64,000 nucleotides of DNA from Aquatica leii (Eukaryota; Arthropoda; Insecta; Coleoptera; Lampyridae). Below the pieces are notes generated by a model, which was not told where the DNA came from, made no database searches, and saw nothing but the letters and a program-made list of their open reading frames with translations. Below are positions 11,691 to 23,657 of this stretch, piece by piece. A program made the translations under genes and the position numbers. How positions within the stretch are numbered: the first letter of the stretch is position 1; every line of letters starts with the position of its first letter. Location: contig CM069436.1 of the NCBI GenBank assembly GCA_035610365.1, forward strand, positions 54,823,505 through 54,887,504, given 5' to 3'.

Positions 11691-12129
11691 ACATATTAAA
11701 TCGCGTTGGTATTTCCTCAATACTCCACAATTGCTAACATGACGTTTTTGATTTGACCTATGCATAAAATTTCAAAAAAAAACGGAAGCACCTAACAACA
11801 TGTCTATTTTTTCTGATTTGTAAAATCCGCAAGGTTAGTTTTATTTTTTTAAATAATTTATTTGACTCGGCAAAAATAATTGTAACGGAATATTTGCTGT
11901 TATATTTTAACACTAAAAATGACTCCAACTATTTATGATCGATTTTATTTTAGCTGCTACCATTACTGACATATTTATTTTGTTTATGTTGTTTGAACTA
12001 AAAGACAATTCACAATCAAGGCCGATTGTATTGTTTGAATTTCCTGGAATATTTAAATTTGTTTGTCCGTTATCAATAAGGGATTTGTGCTTCGGAAACT
12101 ACATTAAAATACTATGATTCAAAATGCAA

Positions 12130-12240
12130 CATTCGTTCGTTAGTATAGCTACGCAATGACGGAAACAAAGCTCTCGCGTGGCAAAATGAAAACTAGAAAT
12201 CCACATAAAAATATGTTTTAAAAGTCAGTTATTAGAACGA
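12130..12240. repeat. Direct repeat, copy 1
   Basis: The segment starting ATTCGTTCGTTAGTATAGCT, followed by a CGCAATGA-like stretch and then AAATCCACATAAAAATA, is repeated imperfectly at 12594-12700. Probably two copies of an uncharacterised dispersed repeat. Confidence 0.5.
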
Positions 12241-12593
12241 TTATGCGACAGGTAGAAAAGTCATTTAAAAATCTTGATATTTAGGTACAATTGAAAAAAA
12301 AAAAGATGTTAAAGTTAAGTCAAATTTGACAGTTTTAGTAATAAATGTAGTACCAACATTATATTTTTAGTGATTTTAAAGTTGTTTTTCTATTTTTTTA
12401 ACAAAGAATGTAACATTTAAAATGAAACACAAAAAATAATGTACGTTTCTTCCGTTAAAAGTTTCATAGCATAACTCACTCACAAGCAACGCTCGGACGA
12501 GCGGCCTCGAGTCGCTTTAACGTTCATATGCTATGCTTTACTTTTGATACTTCTTGCGTAAATTACTATTTATGGTGTTCTTATCGCAAACAT

Positions 12594-12700
12594 CAATATT
12601 CGTTCGTTAGTGTAGTTACGTAATGAAAAAACTCTAAAGCCGCAAAGTAATAAATCAAAATCTACGTAAAATTATTGATTTCAAAGTCTTAAGAATTTAT
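12594..12700. repeat. Direct repeat, copy 2
   Basis: Imperfect copy of 12130-12240, starting ATTCGTTCGTTAGTGTAGTT and followed by AAATCTACGTAAAATTA, about 465 bp away in the same orientation. Between the copies lies a GC-richer patch (12490-12530) flanked by CATAGCATA and TATGCTATG, a short inverted pair. Confidence 0.5.
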
Positions 12701-12818
12701 AAACTCAAATACTAGAATGTTAGATATATCGTAGTTGGTAGCAGTAGTTACAGGGATGCTATGTATAGTTGCTTACCCTTACATTTTTTATATATACTGG
12801 ATAACTAATTAATCCATT

Positions 12819-13035
12819 AAAAATGAAGCCAAAACCGACCATTTGCAGGGTAGGCAAAATATTGTTATGATTACCATTTTGTGAGTAGTTAATGTTTTTT
12901 TTTAATTGTAGTGTAAGAGGTACCCATAAGATGGTAGTCACCATTATACGTGTTACCATTGATTGTGTTACATTCAAACTGATAATAATAACATTTTGCG
13001 TACCTTACAAATGGTCGATTTTGGCTTCATTTTTT
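12819..13035. repeat. Fold-back inverted repeat, about 60-bp arms
   Basis: 12819-12883 begins AATGAAGCCAAAACCGACCA. The reverse complement of 12976-13035 begins AATGAAGCCAAAATCGACCA and stays similar for about 60 bases. A 90-base spacer separates the arms. The structure looks like a small fold-back MITE; outer edges and target duplication are unclear. Confidence 0.6.
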
Positions 13036-13924
13036 TATATGCAGCTGATTTTTGGGTTAGTGATACAAATAACTATTTCCGATCCTATATCTTAAAAAAC
13101 AAAACATGATATTTTCTAACAAAAGAATATGTGAGAGTGGTATCATTCTTAAACACTCGGTATATACAAAACATAATAGTGTTTTTTATAATGATAAAAT
13201 ACTGATGATTTATATATACAATACATAATTCGTTGATTTAATTAATCTAATAAATTTAAAAATATTGAGCCGTATAAATGCTCGTGCTCCATAGGTCATT
13301 TTAACATATAAAATTGTTTCAAGGTCATTTTGATTTGAATTATCTATTTCAATTTCTAAATAAATTTTATGTAACTAATCAGAAATATATCGATAAACGT
13401 AAATTTATAACGTACAAGAGAAGCAAGACAGAGTACGGACCTGATAAAGAACAAAGTTTAATGCCACCGTAATTATCATTACAAAACTGACGAATTGACG
13501 AATAGTAATGGTTCGACGGATTTGATAATAAAACGATTGAATACCTACGATTAGATTTACATTACATAAATCAATTAGCACCATTGGCAACATGGTAAGA
13601 GTATTTAAAAATTTCTTTAACAAGTTCTGTGTACTTGCTATATCTAGTAACCCAACAAGTTTTTTTAATTGCAAGTGCATAAAGTTATAGTTTTAATTGG
13701 TACTAAGATGATTATGTTCTAAATTAACCGTTACTGCGTCCTACCCGTCCTACCTTCTCTATGTTACAAATAATGTAATGAGACGTAACTGCAACGTGAC
13801 TGATCGTGACTGTCATTTTACTTTGTGTTTTGTTTAAACCAATAACGGTCTTTAAAATTCGAGCGCCAAAATTTTCAAATTTTTAATTCTCCAACCACTA
13901 AATTTAAATGTTATAATTAATTTA
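13036..13924. other. Intergenic DNA and presumptive ABCD3 promoter
   Basis: No convincing gene. A 91-codon hydrophobic ORF on the - strand at 13405-13680 has no motif I know. 13740-13900, just upstream of ABCD3, is somewhat richer in GC and contains a CCAAT box (about 13838), but no TATA box is obvious. Confidence 0.4.
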
Positions 13925-13925
13925 T

Positions 13926-13938
13926 TGCTTTTTCTAGG
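13926..13938 (+). promoter_or_regulatory. ABCD3: Possible splice acceptor of a 5'UTR intron of ABCD3
   Basis: The run TGCTTTTTCTAG followed by GAAAGC, 44 bases before the chosen start codon, looks like a pyrimidine tract plus AG acceptor. The first exon could therefore be noncoding and lie upstream. Transcript data are needed to decide. Confidence 0.35.
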
Positions 13939-13981
13939 AAAGCTGATTTTTGAGAGTGTATATTCGGTACCAGCAGTTAAG

Positions 13982-16900
13982 ATGGCAGTGTCGTACAGTA
14001 AATATTTAACACGAAATAATGTTTATGCAGCAAGCGGGGTTGCTATTGCTTTGTGGATTATTTACCGAAAGCAAAAAAGGACTAGTGCTGTTCGTGGTAA
14101 CTCTAGAAAAAAGCAAAACAACGAAGAAATTCACTACATGATAACTCAAAAAACTAACAAAAAGAAAAAACCTCAAATTGATGCAAAATTCTTCAAGCAA
14201 CTGAGACAGTTACTGCGGATAGGTGTACCGAAATGGATTTCAACCGAAATGGGATATATGCTATTGGTGGCTTTAAGTCTTATTGGTCGATCAGTATGCG
14301 ATTTATGGATGATACATTGTTTTTCGCAAATAGAAAGGTAAATATTTTTTAAAAATAAAGACCAGGATATGAATAAAATAAAACAGAATAAACATAGAAC
14401 TATAATCAGACTACAAAAGTTTGTCTATTTTTTGTCACATTTTGGTAAGTTATTAACCTGTTGCTGAGGTATGCTTAGGTAAGTCTAGTATACCTATTCT
14501 GTAAAATTAAAACAAATTTGTTTGACGAATTATTTTTTAACATGCGTATTTGGCATCAGTATACTACAGAGAATGATAAATATATATAAATAATAGTAAA
14601 TAAACGTTTTTCAATTCATTTCATGTTTACTGCATATGCTTTCATGCACTTCTTCATATGTTATGCATAGCGAATGGTTATTGGAAGGGCTTATTTGCTA
14701 TTACTTTTGGGTCTATGTACTAAGCTTTATAACTAGCGTCTACAAGAGCTGGACATTTGCATAATATAGAAAGAGGTGTTTCCTCAACCATTGTGAGGTA
14801 TGTTTTTGTCTTAATCTGTTTCTTATCTATCCCTTGATGGTTTTATATGTTAGACTAGACTTCTAGACGAATTTCATTGCCAATAGATCTGCTTTGTTCT
14901 TCATCGTATTGATGTCCTTTTGTTCATTGTAGGGTAACACTGTTGTGTTCGGTTAGAAAGACTTTCTAGACCGTACTGTTACTGAGTCAAAAGCTCTTGA
15001 TGCTGCTTGGAATCCGGTTTATAGACCCCAGGTAAAAGTTGGTCTTTGATCTGCTATCAGCGATTCCCGGTCCAGTGACTCCTTTCCATTTGTCACTATA
15101 ACTACCCAATAAGGTTGTGAAATGTAGTTTTTGTTAACGAATCCAAAATGTTTGAATGGTATCCCACCACGAGTATACCCCGATCCGTTAGATTTTGACC
15201 GGTACGTTGCTGCCAAAGCTTCTGATCCTACTACTAAATTTAGAGGTTGACAGTCTAATAAAGTTTCCATAGCTGTATGGACGTCGTTGATATTATTCTA
15301 GACACGTAAGTCTCTGTAATTTTCTAAGAATATTCTAGATAAACATGACTAATTTAAACACATTATTATATAGACACGAGTTCTAACGAATTCTTACAAT
15401 CAGTGACCGTTTCTCCATTAGGTCATTTAGTCAATGATCATCCAAAAAAAATACTAAAAAGCGTCTTATTATTCATTTACAATTGTAAATATGTAAGTAA
15501 AGTAAAGTTGCAGTAGTTGCGTATCATTTGGGCTGATGTGTCGTGCTGCCAATTCGTTTTTGTCGTTTCTTGATTATATGGTGCCGTTTGCCGTTCACGA
15601 GGAAAAAGCTTTTGTAGTTCGACTGAGTTCGGCTAGTTTCGTTACGTCGGTAACCAATAGAAAATCTGAACATAATATGAACATACAAAAGAATACCTCA
15701 AAAAATGTCTGCTTTAAGGTTTTCGAGGTTTCTGATTTCGAATATGTCAAAAATTAAAAATTTAAAACAGTGGGTCTAATATGGCTGATCAAATAAAAAA
15801 TCGCGAATAAATTGCTAACATAAGGGTTTTCGAGGTCACTGATTTGATGTCCAAAATGTTAAATCAAAAATAGCGAATTGAGTATGAAGGATTAATTGTG
15901 TTATAAACATTTTAAAAATCGAAAGTGCTATCGGATGGATTTTCATCCGAAACCTCGACAACGCTTTCGATGCTTCGCTCGATACTTTCTGGTAAAGGCG
16001 GTATGATTAATACGTTCGCAACTTCAGGTGGAAGTGGTTGACCATCATCAGCTTTTCGAGGTTGTAATGATGAAATTTGCGGATCCGAGGATACCAGGAG
16101 ATGATTAAAACATCTTGCATTGTATTTACGCGGGAACATTTTCTGGATAAGTTTTCACGCATTCTCGGATAGCTGACCAATTGGCAACGATGCAGCTTTG
16201 ATGATGTCGTTTCCATGAATTAAGACAATGCGTACCGAAGTCGGCTTCGAATACCATGAATACAATTCAACATAAAACTTCGCAAGATTAAGACTATAGA
16301 TTTTAAGTTTCTCTTTGCTATAATGTCTTCATCGATATCCAAAATTTCTACAATTCACAGGACGTTTTCAAAAAAACATTTGGTCTTATTACTATCATTC
16401 GTTGAATCCAGGTTTTGGTGCGTCAAATAAACCAAGGTTTGGACAGAAATTCTGGGTATCTGTTTTACGCGTTGCATCTATAGTTCCTTCTGCTCTGCGG
16501 AGCGATCTTACAATTTTTTATCTTTGTCATTACCGGCACCGATAGCTACATCCAAGAACCACTTCATGAATCTGGTCCATGCATGAATGACGATGTTCCG
16601 AAACATAAGTACGATTCATTAATTTTTTACTAGCTAGTAAGTCGATACTATTTATTCTTTTGATGCTGCATTGCAAATTTAACATCGCTGAGCCGATGTA
16701 GTTTCCGTAACAGCATTTTCAACTTTACCGTATATCATACCGAAACCCAATTCGTGTTTAGATGATTTTGGGTTTATCCAAATGTCAGCTTCAACATCAT
16801 TACAATATATAGCACTAAGCTTTACTGGAGCCGGCGCAGCGAAGTAAAAAATCAGTTTTGTTCTCCTTGGCAAATTTTTGTTTGTACTTTTTATCCAAAA

Positions 16901-19236
16901 ATCTGTAGAATCTCCACTTAGCAATTAATGCACAATTTTGAACTGCAGGCGGGTTTAATGCATTGATTTCTTTTTGCACCACCTCTATCAGACGCTCACA
17001 AGTGTGATCAAGCAGTCCTTGCAATTCAACCTTCGCGGTGATTTTAGACAATGGCGGAAGTAAGGTCGTTTAGCCGCCAATACTTTAACGCACGTTCCGG
17101 TGGTTTAGTTGTTACTGCTATTACCACGATTACCACAGTTGAGGCTTGTGAGGCACCGGATGTAGACTCATATCGCTGAGTGATGTGTTGCCCCCAAGGG
17201 TCCGTATTCAAATATATTATTTCGTGTATAACATATTAAACGGAATGGTGAATACATAGATTATTAACATTGTATGATAAAATTCAATAAAATAAAAAAC
17301 TTAGAAAATTATAATAATATACGCAGCAAACAAAATTCTTTGTCGAATAAGATTGACACTAATCCTCTCACTGTCTAGCAGCACTTAGTCAAGCTCTAGG
17401 TAAAAGTTCTGTTTTGTACTCATACATTGTTTTTTGACCGCATCTTCGCAGATACGATTACTTGAAAGACTTACATATTTTTAGATAGGTTCTCGTATGT
17501 AGTATACCTGGTTTAGCCTAACGCATATGTGTGAACTGTTTTGTTTTTGTTTGTACCATTATAATAAAAATGTCGTCATTTTGTTACTTTGTACATATTC
17601 TATATGAATTTATCTTTTTAGCGCGATTGTGCTTATGGATCAAAAAAGTTTCTACAAATCGATTTTTGATTATGGAATAGCCATGCCATTGGTCTCCATC
17701 ATCAACAATATGTTAAAATTCGCAGTTGGTGAATTAAAAATTCAACTGAGAAGCAACGTGACAACTCATTTATACGACTATTATCTAAAGAAATATACGT
17801 ACTACCATATGTCCAATTTAGACAATAGAATTGCAAATCCGGATCAATTGTTAACAACGGATATCGATAAATTTTGTGAATGCGTTACTGAATTGTACTG
17901 TAATGTAACAAAGCCTTTGTTAGATATCATAATTTACGTATCGAAACTAAATACAAACATGGGAATCAATTCTGTGGGCCTCATGACTGGTTATTTGATT
18001 TTAGCCGGTTTTGTTTTAACTTACATCAGGAAACCAATTGCTCACTTGACCGCAAATGAACAAAAACTCGAAGGCGAATTCAGGCATGTAAACGGACGAA
18101 TAATTACATATTCAGAAGAAATAGCTTTTTACCATGGCAATGTAAAAGAAAAGATGACCGTATTAGCTAGTTTTAACAAATTAATCACGCACATTAGAAA
18201 ATTTTTGAGATTTAAAACGATTATTGGATTTTTCGATAATATTATAGCGAAATATTTTGCATTGTCGGTTGGATTTATAGCTATGTCACTACCCTTCTTG
18301 TCGGATAATCACGAATTAACTAAACTCGATGTTGCGGAAAGGTCAAAGTTATATTATCAAAATGGATCGATGATGGTTCGACTCGGTCAGGCAATAGGAC
18401 GTTTGATTTTAGCCGGTCGCGATTTAACGAAATTAGCCGGGTACACTGTGCGTGTGACTGAATTACAAAATGTACTTATTGATTTAAACGACGGCCGATA
18501 TCAAAAAGATATGGTGCCCGGATCTGAACATTTAAGGCCCAATAGTGGAAGATTAATTTTCAAAAATAATATAATTAAATTTGACAAAGTACCTGTAGTA
18601 ACACCTAATGGTGACGTTCTTATTAAAGAGCTATCTGTAGAAATATATTCGGGTATGAATGTTCTTGTTTGCGGACCAAATGGCGCTGGTAAAAGCTCAA
18701 TCTTTAGAATCCTAGGAGAACTGTGGCCTCTTTTTGGCGGAGTCTTAACTAAACCACCACGCGGTAAATTGTTTTATGTGCCTCAGAAGCCTTACATGTC
18801 GTTGGGTAATCTACGTGATCAAATAATTTACCCTCATTCAGGCAGCGAAGCGCTTCGAAGAGGTTATACTGATTCGCGATTGGAAGGATATCTTAAGAAT
18901 GTACATTTAGAATATTTGCTTGAAAGGGAAGGTGGTTTCGACGCAGTAGAAGATTGGCTCGAAGTTTTGAGCGGTGGCGAAAAACAACGAATTGCCATGG
19001 CTCGATTATTTTACCACGCACCAGAATTTGCAATTTTGGATGAATGTACAAGCGCAGTAGCTTTGGACGTTGAAGAAAGTATGTATAAGTATTGCAAAGA
19101 AGTTGGAATTACTCTTCTAACAGTGTCGCATCGAAAATCGTTATGGCAACACCACGAGTACGCATTATATTTAGATGGTCGAGGTGATTACAGTTTTAAA
19201 CCCATCGAAGAAGGTACCGAAAAATTCGGTTCTTAA
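13982..19236 (+). CDS. ABCD3: ABCD3/PMP70, peroxisomal half ABC transporter
   Basis: Two coding exons, 13982-14337 and 17622-19236, joined by GT-AG across a 3284-nt intron, give 656 aa (human ABCD3 has 659). The start MAVSYSKYL matches the family N-terminus and was preferred to upstream in-frame codons. Order of parts: basic N-terminus, membrane domain with several hydrophobic segments, the conserved EEIAFYHGN (about residue 284), then the nucleotide-binding domain with Walker A GPNGAGKSS (470), signature LSGGEKQR (568), Walker B FAILDE (588) and the H-loop SHRKS (621). Family role: a dimer in the peroxisome membrane imports branched and long-chain acyl-CoAs, dicarboxylic acids and bile-acid precursors for beta-oxidation. 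All ATPase motifs are intact, so it should be functional. The exon junction falls in the conserved stretch IES-A, as expected by comparison with vertebrate ABCD3. Confidence 0.95.
14780..15290 (-). pseudogene. Non-LTR retrotransposon C-terminal fragment
   Basis: Inside the ABCD3 intron, opposite strand. 15270 to 15019 translates as METLLDCQPLNLVVGSEALA, then AATYR, a pattern of the region between reverse transcriptase and RNase H in insect R1/Jockey-type LINEs (ALETLL...PL.L....A..ATYR). The rest toward 14780 is full of stops. Old fragment. Confidence 0.55.
15900..17055 (-). pseudogene. Decayed Transib/RAG1-like transposase
   Basis: Inside the ABCD3 intron, opposite strand, in several frames. 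From 17051: DHTCERLIEVVQKEI, then AKW and YKQKF, where related proteins have a KWG-x-DG-S-G-x-x-x-YKQKF motif with the first catalytic Asp; here the Asp region is damaged by a frameshift. From about 16870: PAPVKLSA and IWINPKSS. From about 16250: VLIHGNDIIKAASLPIGQLS, then a stop, then PRKYNARCFNHLLVSSDP. I recall this chain of motifs from Transib-type arthropod transposases related to RAG1 core, but could not compare sequences here. Many stops and frameshifts: inactive. Terminal inverted repeats were not found. Confidence 0.5.
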
Positions 19237-22200
19237 CGTGATATATTAATACCAAAACGTGCAATATTTAAGACTGAGATTTTCTAATTATTATAAATTT
19301 AGTGTGTGTCAATTATATTTGGGTATAGTTTATGATTTGTTATACATTTTACAATTTAATTGTAAAAAATTAAATATAACTTAATATTGGTTTTTATAGT
19401 TTTGTCTTTCGAGCTGTTTTAGATGGTGCTATTGTTATACAACTGATACATTCCCAAACTTTGAGAATATTCGAAGCGATTTAAGAAACGAACAGAATAT
19501 TCTAGAACAAGGTAAGCCATAAATATAAAAGGTAATCGTGGAAAATTATGATGAGTACGAATTTATTACTTTTCTAAACTCAATTTACTGTTGATCAGAG
19601 ATTATTAATGTACTTTCTAACATTTAAGCAACTTTTTACGAATAAATTATTAAAGCTCGTGTAATGATGAACAAATGATATCTCTTGAAAATACCAAAGT
19701 CCAAATGCGGTTCATTTACTGTACATACAGTTTTCTTATGCTTTTTTACGCTTACGTCGCATATTAGAAATTACTACATCATATAAGTTACTTCTAGTGT
19801 TACTCTAAAGTCTACGAGTAAAACGAAAACGACTCTAAATTTCGAAACTTTGAACATTGAAAAACTTAATCAGATTTAGATAAAATTAGTATTGCATAGA
19901 GACTGCAACAATTTTTTTTCTTAGTAAGTATATCTATCTATGACAACGTTTTCTTCGGGCAAGCAAAGGACGCGTTTAATATCTTAAAATCGTTGTTTCT
20001 GAAGAAATTAACGTATTAAGTCAAAATCACATGAAAGTTATGTATAAGTATCCGACATGACTATCCATACGATGCGCCGCGGGGACTGGTTTGGAAAGAC
20101 CAAAACTACGGGTATTCTCTTGATTGGCTTAGTTTGATTTGACAGTTATTCACTATTTTGTTTTCGAAACTGTTGTACTCGTTAACTAGTTTTGTTTTGC
20201 TCCTGGCCACTTTTGAGCTCAATTTAATACATGTGAACGAGGTCAAATCGTTTTCTGTAGATCTTTCTAAGGAATTTTCCCACGTTAAAGTTCATGACCG
20301 GTTTGAGCAATGCTGGCAAGTTTTCGACCGCAGTTAGTCGCCTGATGCCTGATTTCCTTTCAATCAGAACTAGATAACAATAGATAAATAACTAGAAAAT
20401 AACTGAAACGAACCTAAGATTCTGCAAAACCAGTAATAAATGAGAAAGCACACGACAGAAAATAAAGACGTAAAATCCTTCTAGACTATTGAAACAATTT
20501 GTTGCTCGATGCATCCATTACTCGCCATCTCTGTTTTGTCGCACTCTTACCATTTTCCGCCGTTGCGTCATTCACTTTGTGTTCGTTTCTGGCTCTTACG
20601 TTTGGTTATCACTTTTTCGGCCATGCCTGTTTAATTCATACCATCATATAGTAAGGGTTTGTTGTTGAGTCTGCGATGGCTGGTCTGCTGCTTATATGCT
20701 TAGAGTCAACCGGTGTTTGATGTTTTCTGTCTCTCGTTTTACGTCGATTTGGCTTAGCGGAACTTTTAAGCCTGTTTTTTTATTTAGTTTGTCGTACTAG
20801 AGCTCAGGTCTTGAAGCTAGCTCAGTCGGTCTGTTTAGGTTAACTAGTACTAGCGCATCCTTACGCTCGACTGTGAGTTTGTGGTTTCGACGAAATGTCG
20901 TAGCTCTCTATTAAACTTTCATTCATTGCGATTTCTTCATTTCCGTTTAGTAGACGTTGTTCGAAGCACACTACACTGTAGTAATATAAGGTAAGATTCT
21001 CTTTTTCTTCCAATTGAAACCGGAAAGATATCACAATTCGACGAATACTATCCTATTCTAGATTTTTGTATTCGATAAGTCCGCTCTCTTCTATTTCGGT
21101 CTACTCTCCGATGCCGATTTTCTGCAAAAATAAATGAAGCTGCATTATGTTGCTTATAATGCTGTATGCTTGCGTGGCTTTTACCGTTAGTATACGGTGG
21201 GCGCTTAAGTAGTTTTCTTTCCGTTAAATTTCGTAATCGTACTGTTATTTTTGCTGATAACAATATCTATTGCAGCACTGGTTGTTCCATTACTTATTGA
21301 TGTTTTTTTTATCTATGTTATTATTTGGCTTGTTTTTTGAGTCAGATTACTTCGACTATTAGAAAGATAAATACTATGTTTTCCTTGTGTTCACAAAAAG
21401 TGGCTAACAGTTGAGCAACTTACTTACCAATCATTAAACAAAAACTATAGAAAGTTCAATTTGATATTCAGAACAACACTGAGAATAGATCAAGAATACA
21501 AAATAATAAGATCACTGAAAATACAGTATTATGTAACACAGATACAGTTTAGTACAGTTTCTTAAAACAAGTTCGATTTTCAGCAAAGTATCTAAACTAA
21601 ACAGAAATTTTGAGAGCTGGGATAAGTAAGTAAGTATAATGGTATAAGTTATAGCCTTGTGTTATAGTTTCTTGAACTATCACAGATTTACTACTTACTC
21701 AGTTCCTACTGAAATTGGTTCTAGAAAGAAAATAAGAAAGACGCACAAGCAGTAGTGCTTTGCAAAAATTTGATTTTATAATTTATTTGGGTCATACGTT
21801 CAACAGTGTCAATAATATTAATTTATCGTAAACTTATATAATTTTAAAACAAGCAAAACAATAAATCAAGTTAAAATTAAATTCTATCTATAATTAATTT
21901 GGGTTTTATTGTAAATTAGAAGTAATTAGCTTCTTCGCTTTGTTTTTTTTTTGTATTTAATTAAGTACCTTACCTTATATATATCTATCTTTAAACGATT
22001 AATTAATCTTAACAGAACATGTAACAAACCATATACTATCACATTACAAATGAATATCAAAATTTTTAACTCAAAACTTAAAATACCTACCGAATACTGA
22101 AGGAACTAAAATTTTTATCACAAGTACAATATTAGTAAAATCTTAATACAAAGTAGGTACACTAGTAATGTATCGGTAACACATTTTTCTTGCCATTAGT

Positions 22201-22302
22201 TGTTTTGCTAATGTTTAGAATGGCAAATCGTATTAGGAACATAATACTACTTAAAGCTAATTTTATCGACATTTAAAAAGAAAAATTAAAATCGAGATCA
22301 TT
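19237..22302. other. Intergenic DNA, nothing firmly recognised
   Basis: Starts with the ABCD3 3'UTR. The stretch 20040-20960 is less AT-rich than its surroundings and might hold a promoter or first exon, but I find no coding sequence that holds up. The ORF at 21048-21263 (-) has no known motif. Confidence 0.4.
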
Positions 22303-22638
22303 TTATGAATGTCCCCAACCTTTTGTTAATCGTTTCCAAAGACTAGGTTTATCTATACTTGCAGGAGGTGGTTGATCGGTTCGTATTTGTTCTAGGAATC
22401 CTTCGTTTTGATTTGTGTTATCACTCGAAGAATCACCAATTTCTTTAAGGTCTCTCATCATCTTTCTTCGAATGGTTTTTTTCATACTAAGATGTCGTTC
22501 TAAAGTTTTATACTTCTGCTTGTTATGACCGTCTTGGTAAAGATTGTTATCATTGGATATTTTAGAGTTCTCTTTATCTTCCTTCGTTCCCCATATATCT
22601 CGAACATCTTTTATTTGCCTATCACCCGAAGTAGACAT
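22303..22638 (-). CDS. Possible small basic protein, 111 aa, unknown
   Basis: I do not recognise this protein. It starts MSTSGDRQIKDVRDIWG and ends KPSLWKRLTKGWGHS. It is strongly hydrophilic and charged, with no signal peptide or membrane segment, and has a lysine/arginine-rich middle (MKKTIRRKMMRDL). A 111-codon open frame is unlikely by chance at this base composition, and the residue mix looks protein-like rather than like transposon debris. It lies about 1 kb upstream of calreticulin in divergent orientation. It could be a single-exon gene or one exon of a larger gene. Homology is needed to settle it. Confidence 0.4.
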   Translation of the reverse strand: MSTSGDRQIKDVRDIWGTKEDKENSKISNDNNLYQDGHNKQKYKTLERHLSMKKTIRRKMMRDLKEIGDSSSDNTNQNEGFLEQIRTDQPPPASIDKPSLWKRLTKGWGHS

Positions 22639-23288
22639 GTCTCTGGAAGATTGTTAAACTATCACTTACACATCACCTATTTAAAATGAACTTTGTATTT
22701 TGATTTCATATCTAAATTTAAGTACTTTTGAAAAACTGTTATAGTAAGAAACCACAAAAGGTTTATTTGAATCATTTTATTGGTGCTGCAAGCTCAAGGT
22801 AAACAGGTTCTTAGCTGATATATTTTTTTTTTAATTCGTAAAACGTTGGCCAAGTAAAAGTGGAATCAATTATTATAATATAATTACCTATAACGACTTC
22901 TTGTATTTATAGATGATTCTACATCATAAGTACTTAAAAGCTAACACGGATTTTCCGCCGCACTTTTACTTTCAAATGTAGGCGAGCAAGTTTCTTTGTA
23001 TTCAGAATTTTTGTACTTTCTTTGTTATCTAAGCGGGAAACTTAAAATCAGATCATTTTATCAGCTTATCAATATCTGTTTTTAAAAATTGTGAATTTTT
23101 TTATTATAGACAAAAATTAGTTTTTTTTTAAAGTTTTATGGAAGTAATAATAAAGTTTTGAAATTTAAAATCTAAATAAAAATTTATGTTAATGTTGAAA
23201 TACTGTTTACCTGTTGCTTACAATTGCTTATCTTATCTCAAGGTAAAATTTAAATACACCCGCCACGAAATACGCGCTTATAGGTTGA

Positions 23289-23307
23289 CCAATAACACGC
23301 CTCCATC
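23289..23307 (+). promoter_or_regulatory. ERSE-like element 1 upstream of calreticulin
   Basis: CCAATAACACGCCTCCATC fits CCAAT-N9-CCA, the frame of the mammalian ER-stress response element CCAAT-N9-CCACG bound by NF-Y and ATF6/XBP1; the last two bases differ (TC for CG). It lies about 350 bases before the start codon. A second copy follows at 23431, and both continue with TGT. Confidence 0.5.
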
Positions 23308-23430
23308 TGTACATGCTGTGACGCAAGAAATCTTAATACCGGTAAATGAAAGTACGGTTCAGACGTATGCGTATGAAAAGGACGGGTGCTTTGTGCATGT
23401 GGTGACAGTTGCACGTTAAATTTTTAGCAA

Positions 23431-23449
23431 CCAATGAAATCTTTCCATC
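23431..23449 (+). promoter_or_regulatory. ERSE-like element 2 upstream of calreticulin
   Basis: CCAATGAAATCTTTCCATC has the same CCAAT-N9-CCATC layout as element 1, about 210 bases before the start codon. A TATA-like CATATATAC lies downstream near 23562. Confidence 0.55.
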
Positions 23450-23657
23450 TGTCGCGCGTTGTAATAAGCAATCACAAATAAACATATTTCCATCTCTTTT
23501 TAACTAATACAAGCAATGGCAAAAACAAATCGGGGGTAATTCCGAGATTTGAAGTTACTTCATATATACTTAACGTGCAAGTCAATTATTTTAGATATTT
23601 CTGTAGCATTCGTGGCGTTTAAAGCTGAAGGGAAAGTGTTTAATTTAAAATATTAAA

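Noticed and set aside
12130..12700. Possible CRISPR-like spaced repeat
   Set aside because: Only two imperfect long copies, eukaryotic context; an ordinary dispersed repeat.
13405..13680. 91-aa hydrophobic ORF on the - strand
   Set aside because: Considered a chemoreceptor exon because of its hydrophobic segments, but no receptor motif is present.
13925..13981. N-terminal extension of ABCD3 in the same frame
   Set aside because: It starts at a TTG, the family start is MA-SKYL at 13982, and a splice acceptor-like AG lies inside the extension.
23186..23419. 77-aa ORF upstream of calreticulin
   Set aside because: No motif; it covers the promoter region with the ERSE-like sites.
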